Shown piece after piece: positions 33,552 through 42,125 of a stretch of DNA of 64,000 bases. The translations under genes and the position numbers were made by a program. A model generated the notes under the pieces. It ran no database searches. It was not told where the DNA came from and saw nothing but the letters and a program-made list of their open reading frames with translations. The DNA comes from Flavobacterium lipolyticum (lineage in GTDB: Bacteria > Bacteroidota > Bacteroidia > Flavobacteriales > Flavobacteriaceae), in the NCBI RefSeq assembly GCF_020905335.1, contig NZ_JAJJMN010000001.1, positions 620,001 through 684,000 on the forward strand, written 5' to 3'. How positions within the stretch are numbered: the first letter of the stretch is position 1; every line of letters begins with the position of its first letter.

Positions 33552-34511
33552 ATGAAAAAAATAATAGTAATGTTCGCCCTTTTGACTGGTTCATCAGCCT
33601 TTAGTTTTACTTCGAAAGATAGTATTTCCGCCTTCACTTTTCAGCGTATGGCTTTGATGGAGGATTTCGATTGTGACGCCTGTGGTTGTTCGGCAAGTGG
33701 AGGGAGTATGGGATTTAGCTCTATGCTGAACAACAATTTTGTAGGTCTGAGATATTTCAAACAAAGTTATACCAGCCGCGACGGAATCTTTGCAAACTCT
33801 CCGTGGATTGACGAAAATTTCAATACTGTTCAGGCATGGGCACGTATACCAGTTACAGAAAAAGTACAAATTTCAGCATTGATTCCGTATCATTTTCATG
33901 AAAGACAATTAACTGCAGGAACCGAAAATATTGCCGGTTTGGGCGATATTACGGTAATGGCTTTGTACACTGTTTTTGAAACTCAAAAAGACAGCACCAT
34001 TTTTACACATAAAGTAAGCCTCGGCGGTGGTGTTAAAATTCCAACCGGAAAATTTACGGAAGCCAATAATATAGGAAGTATCAACCAAAGTTTTCAATTG
34101 GGGACCGGAAGCTGGGACTTTCCGTTGGCCACTGAGTATGTGGTAAAACGCAAAAATCTGGGACTAAATACTACTCTGAATTATATTTTTAAAACCCAAA
34201 ACAGCAAAAATTATCAGTACGGTGATCAGTTTAATTATGCTGCCACTTTCTTTTATTTATTTAATACAAAATCAATTCAAATTGTTCCGCAAGCCGGATT
34301 GGCAGGTGAACTTTATCAAACCAATAAACAGCATAATCTGAATTTACCCAATACAGCCGGCGATATTTTGTTTGGGAAATTTGGTCTTGAAGCCGGAAAA
34401 GATAAATTCTCGATTGGTGTAAATGCAATGCTGCCAATTGCTCAGAACCTTTCAAATGGAAACATGGAAGCCAATTACAGATGGAGTATTAATTTGAATT
34501 ATACTTTGTAA
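33552..34511 (+). CDS. outer-membrane beta-barrel protein with CDACGC motif
   Basis: A 319-residue exported protein. After the signal peptide (MKKIIVMFALLTGSSAFS) the mature start carries DFDCDACGCSASGGSMG, a C-x2-C-x-C cluster that could bind metal, followed by ~270 residues of alternating amphipathic strands ending in Leu (SINLNYTL), typical of an outer-membrane barrel. It resembles uncharacterised transporter-like proteins found beside MbnP/MbnH genes in Bacteroidota. Its position as last gene of the block suggests it forms the outer-membrane passage or surface receptor of the system, by inference. Confidence 0.78.
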   Translation: MKKIIVMFALLTGSSAFSFTSKDSISAFTFQRMALMEDFDCDACGCSASGGSMGFSSMLNNNFVGLRYFKQSYTSRDGIFANSPWIDENFNTVQAWARIPVTEKVQISALIPYHFHERQLTAGTENIAGLGDITVMALYTVFETQKDSTIFTHKVSLGGGVKIPTGKFTEANNIGSINQSFQLGTGSWDFPLATEYVVKRKNLGLNTTLNYIFKTQNSKNYQYGDQFNYAATFFYLFNTKSIQIVPQAGLAGELYQTNKQHNLNLPNTAGDILFGKFGLEAGKDKFSIGVNAMLPIAQNLSNGNMEANYRWSINLNYTL

Positions 34512-35020
34512 GAGGTTCTAAGTCTCTAAGATTCTAAGCAGCAAAGGCTCACAGGTACAAAGGCACAAAGGTTCAAAGGAGCAAAGTTTTTTAGCCACGA
34601 CCCAAGCGATAGCGAACAGGCGAAGCAATTCACGAATACTTTTAAAAATTCGTGAATTTGTGGCTATTTTTTCTATCAGCTATTATCTTCAAAAGGTTCA
34701 AAACTGCAAAGGTTCAGAGACGCAAAGGTTTTTTACTGTGAATTCAAGAATGCATTTTTTACTAAAATTCGTGAATACGGGACTATTTTTTCTATCAGCT
34801 ATTATCTTCAAAAGGTTCAAAGCTGCAAAGGTTTTTAGCCACGTATTCACGAATGCTTTTAAAAATTCGTGAATACGGGACTATTTTTTTCAATCTGCTA
34901 TTATCTTCAAAAGGTTCAAAGCTGCAAAGGTTCAGAGACGCAAAGGTTTTTTACTGTGAATTCAAGAATGCATTTTTTACTAAAATTCGTGAATTCGGAA
35001 CTATTTTTTTGGGAAATTTT
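34512..35020. repeat. array of hairpin-forming repeats, left array
   Basis: After an opening of CTAAG- and CAAAGG-type words, the block TTCGTGAATTTGTGGCTATT, then TCTATCAGCTATTATCTTC, then AAAGGTTCAAAGCTGC recurs about four times with 100-120-bp spacing (anchors near 34679, 34799, 34900). Each unit also has AATTCAAGAATGCATT-like text complementary to AAAATTCGTGAAT, so it can fold. Open frames in this tract are repeat-derived. Confidence 0.8.
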
Positions 35021-35062
35021 GAAAATAGCTAACGTCAACCGCTTTTACAATTAGGGATTTTT

Positions 35063-35070
35063 TATATTTG
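35063..35070 (+). promoter_or_regulatory. -7 box TATATTTG
   Basis: A TAnnTTTG match ~30 bp before the TTG start of the DUF2306 gene, just after the repeat array ends. No ideal -33 box was seen. Confidence 0.45.
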
Positions 35071-35099
35071 AAAACTAATAAATCCTTTACAAAAAAAAA

Positions 35100-35735
35100 T
35101 TGAAAAAGAATATTCGATTTTCATTGCAATTAATTGGGACTTTCCTTTTTAGTTACTTCTATGTTTTAATGTTACAGCTCACGTTACAATATGTTCCACT
35201 GAAAAAAAACATTGCTTTTCTTCAAATCAAACAGACTGAAGTTTCCGAAATTCCATTTTACATTACTTTCTTTTACATACATGTATATACTGCAATTTTT
35301 GTTTTGCTCGCCGGATTTTTCCAATTCAGTGATATTCTCTTAAAAAAACATCCTGCAACTCATCGAAATATTGGAAAATTTTATGTTTTTACAGTGCTCC
35401 TTTTTAGTGCTCCGTCGGGATTATTTATTGGTCTTTTCGCTAACGGTGGACTTTTCGCCAAGATCTCTTTTGTTGCCTTGTCAATTTATTGGTTTTACTT
35501 CACTCTTAAAGGTTTTACGGCTATAAAAAACAAAAACATTCTGAAACATAAAGCATTTATGCTACGAAGTTTTGCCCTAACCTTTTCTGCCGTAACACTA
35601 CGTTTTTGGAAGGTTATTCTTGTATATTTGTTTCATCCCGCACCAATGGATTTGTATCAGATTATTGCATGGTTAGGCTGGATTCCCAATTTATTAATCG
35701 TTGAGTATTATCTTTATAACCAATTAAAAAAATGA
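35100..35735 (+). CDS. DUF2306-like membrane protein
   Basis: A 211-residue protein with about six membrane segments; the start is TTG at 35100 (LKKNIRFSLQ...), as no ATG precedes the first membrane segment. The conserved region ILLKKHPATHRNIGKFYVF and the charged motif KNKNILKHKAFMLRSFALTFSAVTLR match the DUF2306 family of predicted membrane proteins, possibly haem-associated through conserved histidines. Function is unknown. Its stop overlaps the ATG of the next gene (ATGA), so the two are translationally coupled. Both genes lie between two repeat arrays. Confidence 0.75.
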   Translation: MKKNIRFSLQLIGTFLFSYFYVLMLQLTLQYVPLKKNIAFLQIKQTEVSEIPFYITFFYIHVYTAIFVLLAGFFQFSDILLKKHPATHRNIGKFYVFTVLLFSAPSGLFIGLFANGGLFAKISFVALSIYWFYFTLKGFTAIKNKNILKHKAFMLRSFALTFSAVTLRFWKVILVYLFHPAPMDLYQIIAWLGWIPNLLIVEYYLYNQLKK

Positions 35736-36619
35736 AAAAACTTTTTTGTCTACTACTATCAATATTACTTTTTTCCTGTAATTCTAAAGAGAAAAAAACG
35801 ACAAAAGACATTACCAAAGACCTGCCAAAAGAAATTAGAACCGATTTGTATGGTTCTTACGTAGGTGACTTTACTATTTTGGAACGCGATACCAGCAAAC
35901 CAGCGAAAGAAAATTACATCAACAAAATCAATATTGTAATAAAAAGAATCACATCCTCAAAAGTTACAGGACAAAGTATTGTTGCCGGAAATAGCAGGCC
36001 CCTTACCGGTACAATGACTACAAAAGGCAGCACCGTTCATTTTATACTTAAAGAACCTGGTGATGATAAAAATGATGGTGTTTTTGATTTTGAGATCAAA
36101 AATGACACTCTTTTAACTGGAATCTGGGTAGCCAATAATCCTAAGAAAGAAGTCTCTAAAAGGAAATTTGAACTTATTAAAAAAGAGTTTAAGTATGATC
36201 CTAATGTGATGCTTCCGAAAGACGGGATGTATATTGATTATGAAAACCCAAGAGAAGAACAAGTAACAGATTTAGAGGTTGAAGAGGGAAAAGAAGCTGA
36301 AACTTACATAGAAGCGGTATTCAGAGCTGCATCGGAAAGCATTATGACGATAAACTCGTCTACGCAAAAATTAAAAGAATCAGATTTAAAAAATTTAAAG
36401 AAAATTGATTTAGAGATTCTAAGAAACACCATTTTCGCAAGACACGGACTGACTTTTAAAACCAAAACAGTTCGTCAGTTTTTTGATAGTGTAGAATGGT
36501 ATATTCCTGTTTCAGACAACGTAAACAACGAACTAACCACTACTGAAAAAGAAAACATCGTATTGTTAAAACGCTTTGAAAAATATGCCGAAGACAATTA
36601 TGACTCTTTTGGAAGATAG
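35732..36619 (+). CDS. lipoprotein with C-terminal YARHG domain
   Basis: A 295-residue lipoprotein (lipobox LFSC, Cys16). Residues ~30-150 are beta-rich (LYGSYVGDFTILERD...STVHFILKEPGDDKNDG...LLTGIWV), resembling a lipocalin-like fold. The C-terminal ~75 residues form a YARHG domain: LEILRNTIFARHGLTFKTK and FDSVEWYIP. This domain is thought to sit outside the cytoplasm, possibly on cell-wall or peptide ligands. It overlaps DUF2306 by four bases. No enzymatic motif is seen, and the right-hand repeat array begins immediately after its stop. Confidence 0.85.
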   Translation: MKKLFCLLLSILLFSCNSKEKKTTKDITKDLPKEIRTDLYGSYVGDFTILERDTSKPAKENYINKINIVIKRITSSKVTGQSIVAGNSRPLTGTMTTKGSTVHFILKEPGDDKNDGVFDFEIKNDTLLTGIWVANNPKKEVSKRKFELIKKEFKYDPNVMLPKDGMYIDYENPREEQVTDLEVEEGKEAETYIEAVFRAASESIMTINSSTQKLKESDLKNLKKIDLEILRNTIFARHGLTFKTKTVRQFFDSVEWYIPVSDNVNNELTTTEKENIVLLKRFEKYAEDNYDSFGR

Positions 36620-36629
36620 TTTTATAGGT

Positions 36630-37765
36630 GTTTTTAGCCCAAAATTTCACTTTAAAAAAGGCCCAAAGTGGCAAAGGTTCAAAGGAACAAAGGTTTTTAG
36701 CCGCGAATTGACGAATGCTTTTTTTTTGATCTTTTCTGATTTTGTAGAGGTACAAAGCTACAAAGGTACAGAGGGACAAAGTTTTTTTTCCACGACCCAA
36801 GCGATAGCGAACAGGCGAAGCAATTCACGAATGTTCTTTTTTGATTTTGTAGAAGTACAAAGCTGCAAAGATTCAAAGGAGCAAAGGTTTTTAGCCACGA
36901 ATTGACGAATGCTTTTTTTATTAAAATTCGTGAATTCGTGGCTATTTTTTTCTATCTGCTATTATCTTCAAAAGGTTCAAAGTGGCAAAGATACAGAGGG
37001 ACAAAGTTTTTTTTTCCACGACCCAAGCGATAGCGAGCAGGCGAAGCAATTCACGAATGTTCTTTTTTGATTTTGTAGAGGTACAAAGCTGCAAAGATTC
37101 AAAGGAGCAAAGGTTTATAGCCACGAATTGACGAATGCTTTTTTTATTAAAATTCGTGAATTCGTGGCTATTTTTTCTATCTGCTATAATCTTCAAAAGG
37201 TTCAAAGTGGCAAAGGCTCAAAGGAGCAAAGGTTTTTAGCCGCGAATTGACGAATGCTTTTTTTACTAAAATTCGTGAATTCGTGGTTATTTTTTTCTAC
37301 CTGCTATTATCTTCAAAAGGTTGAAAGTGGCAAAGGTACAGAGGGACTAAGTTTTTTTTTCCACGACCCAAGCGATAGCGAACGGGCGAAGCAATTCACG
37401 AATGTTCTTTTTTAATCTTTTCTGATTTTGTAGAGGTACAAAGCTGCAAAGATTCAAAGGAGCAAAGGTTTTTAGCCGCGAATTGACGAATGCTTTTTTT
37501 ATTAAAATTCGTGAATTAGTGGCTATTTTTTTCTATCTGCTATTATCTTCAAAAGGTTCAAAGCGGTAAAGGCTCAGAGTTGCAAAGGTTTTTTGCTGTG
37601 AATTCAAGAATACATTTTTACTAAAATTCGTGAATTCGTGGCTATTTTTTTCTATCTACTATAATCTTCAAAAGGTTCAAAGCGATAAAGGCTCAGAGTT
37701 GCAAAGGTTTTTTGCTGTGAATTCAAGAATACATTTTTACTAAAATTCATGAATTTGTGGCTATT
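36630..37765. repeat. array of hairpin-forming repeats, right array
   Basis: About 1.1 kb of recurring blocks: TATCTTCAAAAGGTTCAAAG (anchors near 36965, 37191, 37310, 37549, 37670), CAAAGGAGCAAAGGTTTTTAG, GCCACGAATTGACGAATGC and its complement AATTCGTGAATTCGTGGC. A longer unit, CGACCCAAGCGATAGCGAAC followed by AGGCGAAGCAATTCACGAAT, occurs at least three times. Spacing alternates near 120 and 235 bp, implying a higher-order unit. It contains no gene. Confidence 0.85.
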
Positions 37766-37769
37766 TTTA

Positions 37770-38310
37770 TTACCTGGGATTTTCTTCGTAGTACCTTGCT
37801 TCGATTCGTTTAATATCTTTTACTGAGTTTTTTGCCCAAATCAATCGCTTTTCCAGAATTTCTTCGTCTGATAATTGCCATTGGATGTCTGAATTTCGCA
37901 ATCGGTTGGTCAGGTTTTGAATGATAATGGCTGCCGAAACGGAAATGTTTGAACTTTCTGTACAACCTACCATCGGAATTTTAAGAAAACCATCCGCTTT
38001 TTCCATAATTTCAGAAGATAATCTGTCTTTTTCTGTTCCGAAAAATAAGGTCCTTGGTTTTGTGATATCGAAATCCGGAATTAAACAATCGTTTTTATCA
38101 GGAGTTCTCAATAATTTGATATCCTTGGTTTCACAAAGAAGTCATACCCTCCTCTACGGTATCAAAACGATTGATGTCAACCTATTTTTGTGCACCTAAA
38201 GCGATTTGTTTGTCGATTCTTTTTCCAAAACGCTGCTCAATATTAAGTTCCTGAATCCCGAAAACCTTGCAACTGCGTATTGCGGTGCAGGTATTTTGCA
38301 ACACGTACAA
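37770..38310 (-). pseudogene. decayed TrmH/SpoU-family methyltransferase copy
   Basis: The 113-codon open part (38111-37770) equals the C-terminal half of the intact gene at 41439. Over ~120 bp (37891-38013 against 41566-41688) I count only two mismatches. The 5' half continues to ~38305 but has a 2-base deletion at the point matching GTTGTCGCAATAATTT, which shifts the frame, a 3-base deletion near 38240 and rising divergence, and no start codon. It lacks the N-terminal substrate region and cannot make a functional enzyme. It is a direct repeat of the intact gene ~3.67 kb away. Confidence 0.85.
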
Positions 38311-38432
38311 TAGCTACAATCTTCTGGGGAGGCTTAATACATCAATTTGTTGATGAATCTTATTATTAAAAAAAACGTTTTCTTCAAATCTATCAACTTA
38401 CTATTCAACAGATTAAACTCACCCAAGTAGGA

Positions 38433-38711
38433 TTAAACTATTTTAGAAGCCAAACTAACCAAGAAACTAACACCATTCTCAATGCCAATAATGTCCTTAC
38501 TCTTTTCATTATTTGACTTTGTAGCATTATTGATCTCATCCAAAACCTTTAGTATGTTAGCATTACTAATATTACTTTGAGTTATAAAGCAATCTATTTC
38601 AGTAACTTTTAAGTTGGTTAAAGCTGCTAAACTATTTTTAAACTCATTATCCGTTTGAGCTGCCGCACTGGCAGCAAGTGCATTCCAATCTATTGCTGAC
38701 ATAAATTCCAT
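38433..38711 (-). CDS. small helical protein of unknown function
   Basis: A 92-residue protein without signal or membrane segment; ATG 38711 or the Met three codons later may be used. It is rich in Ala and Asn (NALAASAAAQTDNEFKNSLAAL) and predicted helical, and ends in a hydrophobic stretch (VSFLVSLASKIV). I do not recognise it. It is last of three co-oriented genes (40345 to 38433) lying between the two TrmH copies. Short spacing (~40 bp) to the lipoprotein gene suggests one transcript. Confidence 0.6.
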   Translation of the reverse strand: MEFMSAIDWNALAASAAAQTDNEFKNSLAALTNLKVTEIDCFITQSNISNANILKVLDEINNATKSNNEKSKDIIGIENGVSFLVSLASKIV

Positions 38712-38751
38712 TTTTATGATATTAAGTATATTTTACAACTACAGTATTCAA

Positions 38752-39300
38752 TTATTTTTTCAATACTTTTTCAATACTTTCTTCTATTTTTTTCACATCC
38801 AGTTTATCTTTAGTAATGAGTTTGAAAATGGAATTAGAAGCATTTTCTTTAGCATTCTTTAGTCGAATATTAGAGTCAATTAAATCTTGCAGAGAAGCTG
38901 TTGCCTCAGTATAATTACCAAAACTGTTGTTTAATTGGCCAATAATCTCCTGCTGCTGTATATTTAATACATTTTGTAAAGAATCTTTCTTTTGGTAAAT
39001 AACGGGAAGGATACCCATTACAATGTTAGGAAATTCCTTTTTATAGTTAACTGAATCGGGAATCCTTTTCTGATAATTTTCTATGATAGCAGGGATGCAA
39101 TTTTCCTGAATAAAAGAGTCCAATCTTAATTTCCGTTCTGTAAAAAGTTGATTGGTTAATGCTATATTTAAATCATGCATACCGACTCCCTCCTTGATAA
39201 CTTCTCGTGTTAAAATAGTCGTCGAATCAGGAAGCACACTACAAGAGATAAGCAATCCAAAACCAAATATGGAAATATAGAGGCTAAAAAATCTCATCAT
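38752..39300 (-). CDS. lipoprotein of unknown function
   Basis: A 182-residue lipoprotein with signal sequence MMRFFSLYISIFGFGLLISC (Cys20). The mature protein is helical and charged, with no Cys and a Lys/Glu-rich end (KKIEESIEKVLKK); the middle (VNYKKEFPNIVMGILPVIYQ, then LQNVLNIQQQEIIGQL) suggests a coiled-coil arrangement. I do not recognise the family. It lies in the middle of the three-gene unit between the TrmH copies, after the membrane protein and before the small helical protein. Confidence 0.65.
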   Translation of the reverse strand: MMRFFSLYISIFGFGLLISCSVLPDSTTILTREVIKEGVGMHDLNIALTNQLFTERKLRLDSFIQENCIPAIIENYQKRIPDSVNYKKEFPNIVMGILPVIYQKKDSLQNVLNIQQQEIIGQLNNSFGNYTEATASLQDLIDSNIRLKNAKENASNSIFKLITKDKLDVKKIEESIEKVLKK

Positions 39301-39463
39301 ATTAGAAGTTTATATATTAAGTTTATTACATTCTCAAAGTAAAATCCCACTTTCTATGTCATTGTAAACTCCGTCAATGAGTTTTGATACTATAGTTTAA
39401 ATGTGTAAAATATTCTTCCGGTTTATTTGGATGATATTTCATTTCTGAAAGAAGATTCACAAA

Positions 39464-40345
39464 TCATGATTCTTTCTTTATAGGCACAACCTCAAACGTT
39501 TTCTTTATTTTGTTAATCAAACTGTACAGAATACTGAAAAGAACATCAGATGCAAACCCTCCGAGAATAGCAAGCAAACTTTTATTGAACAACAGACCGG
39601 AATCTTTATGATCAAAAAACTGGAATGAAAGAATCTCAGACATAATAAGGCCTGAAATCAATCCTAAAATAATTACTATAGGGAAGTAGGCGGAATCTTC
39701 GGGTGTAATGGTGCCTTTTCTAATAGAATAATTTATACTTCTCAGTAAATAAAACATAACCCCTAAACCTGCAAGAGAAATTAAATATAATAAGTTCAAC
39801 AAACCCGATATGCCTTCATTGTTCAATACTCCTTCGTCCAACGAATTCATATTAACCTCAGAAGATAAACTTGTACAAATAAAAGCAATAAGAAAACAAC
39901 AGGAAGTAATAAATAAATTCTTTGTTATAGGCATTTTAGTAAATATATTTTTACTATTCCACTTACTAGCCATCAATTTACAAAACGATATAGATTTGGG
40001 AGTAACGGGAGAAATATTTTTGCACAATATATTATATGCTTTGAGCAAACTATCAATATTACTGTTTTGAACAAGACTATTAATCTCCGGGTCAACTATT
40101 ATACCATTATGTACGGCAAAAGAAATCATATTGTTAATATCGTTATTCAATTCAGCTATAACTTCTTTAGATATTCCTAATTCGCTTTGAACATCCTCTG
40201 CTGAGGTTAACTTATTATCACTTTCATTAGTCAGGTTTTCTGTAGACTCAATTACAATCTCTTTAGATATCCTCAGTTCGTTTCGAACATCCTTTAAGGT
40301 TAACTTATTATCACCTTTATCAATTAGATTTTCTATATTATCCAT
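39464..40345 (-). CDS. four-TM membrane protein with internal N-terminal duplication
   Basis: From ATG 40345 (MDNIENLIDKGDNKL) this is a 293-residue protein; the 14 codons upstream give a Cys-rich stretch that looks unlike a true N-terminus. The first ~70 residues hold two copies of a ~30-residue unit (LIDKGDNKLTLKDVRNELR against LTNESDNKLTSAEDVQSELG, each followed by ISKE). Four hydrophobic segments follow (~150-170, 190-210, 230-250, 265-285). The final part LLAILGGFASDVLFSILYSL recalls a membrane module found in assorted uncharacterised bacterial proteins. No enzymatic domain is visible. Confidence 0.65.
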   Translation of the reverse strand: MDNIENLIDKGDNKLTLKDVRNELRISKEIVIESTENLTNESDNKLTSAEDVQSELGISKEVIAELNNDINNMISFAVHNGIIVDPEINSLVQNSNIDSLLKAYNILCKNISPVTPKSISFCKLMASKWNSKNIFTKMPITKNLFITSCCFLIAFICTSLSSEVNMNSLDEGVLNNEGISGLLNLLYLISLAGLGVMFYLLRSINYSIRKGTITPEDSAYFPIVIILGLISGLIMSEILSFQFFDHKDSGLLFNKSLLAILGGFASDVLFSILYSLINKIKKTFEVVPIKKES

Positions 40346-40387
40346 TCTTTTTTCATTTTTATAATATACTAAACAACATACTTTCAA

Positions 40388-41438
40388 AATAAATGAATGT
40401 TTTTTTGATCAAACGCGATGACACCATCACTTTCATCACGTACATTAATTTCTTTGGCTGTCGTTATTAATTAATATTCCCTGAATTTACTTGTTTTCCC
40501 AACAGTCAAGTCATATCCCCAATACGGAAAGGTATTCCGGGACTAAACAACTGATATACCCTTATTTTTAACATGGTTATACGGAATTACAAGATTTCAA
40601 ATTCAAAAATAAGAATATTCCTATAAACAAAGCAGTATCCTTAAAAGTTTAACACGAAAAAAAAAAGATAAAAGCAGATAGTTCTTCTTTAAAAAAAATA
40701 AGCCTAATAAATTATTTTGGAAGCTCTTACAGATTATTAAACAAACAATTGTTAGTTTTATAAATTTAGTCTGAATAATTATGTTTGAAAACATTACAAA
40801 CAGGCTACTTTTCAAACTTTAGACAAGTTTTATGGTATGAGATTTCTTTTTTAAAATTCTCACAATCCATGATTTGATTATAAAAATTTCCGAACATTTT
40901 TCACCAGAAAAAGGCTTAGAATCGTTATGGCAAACAAAAAATCAATCCTTTCTTAAAATCTGTACATAATTATAGAATAAAAATACAATAGAGTTAGAAA
41001 CAGCAGAGCATCTGTTATTAGGAAACAGAGAGTTCCTTCCGGAGGGAGTCATCGAGTAGAAATAGTGCCCCGTATTCTATCCTAAATTAGGAACAAATGT
41101 TCAATGAAAATTACAGACAGTTTGAGGATTTGTTTGGTAAGACAATTTTAAATTATCAGACCGTATTTACCATTATTAAAAATCTTGCAAATCCAAAGCT
41201 AAGAATTAATAATGTTGTCATTAGCTAAAAGACAAAGCATTCCAGTTTAAAGATAACCTCTATTTTTATCCTATCGTTGTCCGGTACCATTTACAGAAGG
41301 AGTGGCATTAAAATGATTCTGTTTTGCAACACGAATTTCGACAACTCTTTTTTATTGAAAAAAAATTTAAATCATTTCATTATCATTATTCAATACAATC
41401 GGAGTATTTCGTTTACATTGCGAAGATCTCCAAAAATA
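40388..41438. other. 1-kb gene-free tract, possible gene remnants
   Basis: No confident gene in either strand. A 43-codon plus-strand frame (ATG 41098, MFNENYRQFEDLFGKT...) ends in TAG/TAA and is followed in shifted frames by text such as KDNLYFYPIVVRYHL, which could be a broken gene. It also holds long A/T runs near 40650-40700. Composition and lack of repeats differ from the flanking arrays. Confidence 0.4.
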
Positions 41439-42113
41439 CTAATCTGATGTTTCTTTCTCAGAATAATATCGTGCTTCAATACGCCTAATATCTTTAATCG
41501 AATTTTTCGCCCAAATCAATCGTTTTTCTAGAATTTCTTCGTCTGACAATTGCCATTTGATATCTGAATTTCGCAATCGGTTGGTCAGGTTTTGAATGAT
41601 AATGGCTGCCGAAACGGAAATGTTTAAACTTTCTGTAAAACCTACCATCGGAATTTTAAGAAAACCATCCGCTTTTTCCATAATTTCAGGAGATAATCCG
41701 TCTTTTTCTGTTCCAAAAAATAAGGCACTTGGTTTTGTGATATCGAAATCCTGAATTAAACAATCGTTTTCATGCGGAGTTGTCGCAATAATTTGATATC
41801 CTTGGTTTCGCAAAGAAGTCATACAGCCCTCTACGGTATCAAAACGATTGATGTCAACCCATTTTTGTGCACCCAGAGCGATTTCTTTATCGATTCTTTT
41901 TCCGAAACGCTGCTCAATAATATTCAGTTCCTGAATTCCGAAAACCTCACAACTGCGCATCACAGCACTAGTATTGTGCATCTGAAAAACATCTTCTACA
42001 GCAACTGTAAAATGTTTGGTGCGATTGGCCAGAACATCCAAAAATCGTTCTTTGCGGTTGTCTGTTAATATATTTTCAAGAAAAGCGAGGTAATCTAAAT
42101 CAATCATTTCCAT
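41439..42113 (-). CDS. TrmH/SpoU-family RNA 2'-O-methyltransferase
   Basis: A ~224-residue SPOUT enzyme; ATG 42113 or ATG 42107 is preferred because TTG 42128 lies inside a TATTTTTG promoter box. Motif 1 is NTSAVMRSCEVFGIQ, motif 2 lies in SALFFGTEKDGLSPEIME and motif 3 in IPMVGFTESLNISVSAAIII, the knotted SAM-binding site. Such enzymes methylate ribose 2'-OH, typically Gm18 of tRNA. The decayed copy at 37770 shares its 3' half almost exactly. Being intact, this copy is probably the working gene. Confidence 0.92.
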   Translation of the reverse strand: MEMIDLDYLAFLENILTDNRKERFLDVLANRTKHFTVAVEDVFQMHNTSAVMRSCEVFGIQELNIIEQRFGKRIDKEIALGAQKWVDINRFDTVEGCMTSLRNQGYQIIATTPHENDCLIQDFDITKPSALFFGTEKDGLSPEIMEKADGFLKIPMVGFTESLNISVSAAIIIQNLTNRLRNSDIKWQLSDEEILEKRLIWAKNSIKDIRRIEARYYSEKETSD

Positions 42114-42125
42114 CTTAATTTGCCA

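Noticed and set aside
34660..35054. Open frames of 60-70 codons in the left repeat array
   Set aside because: They translate the repeat itself (similar text twice) and have no independent start context.
36540..37205. Open frames in the right repeat array
   Set aside because: Repeat-derived, with the same words in both strands; no plausible gene.
36630..37765. Repeat array considered as a CRISPR
   Set aside because: Units are ~120-235 bp, themselves hairpins, with no constant short repeat separated by unique spacers, and no cas genes are in the window.
37921..38199. 92-codon plus-strand frame opposite the TrmH pseudogene
   Set aside because: It is antisense to the decayed copy; the same antisense frame exists opposite the intact gene, so it is a by-product of codon usage.
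40621..40815. 64-codon minus-strand frame in the gene-free tract
   Set aside because: Made of Phe/Leu/Lys from A/T runs, with no motif or supporting context.
38310..41438. The TrmH-framed segment as a prophage, integron or IS element
   Set aside because: No transposase, integrase, terminal inverted repeats or target-site duplication could be seen; only the direct TrmH repeat supports mobility.
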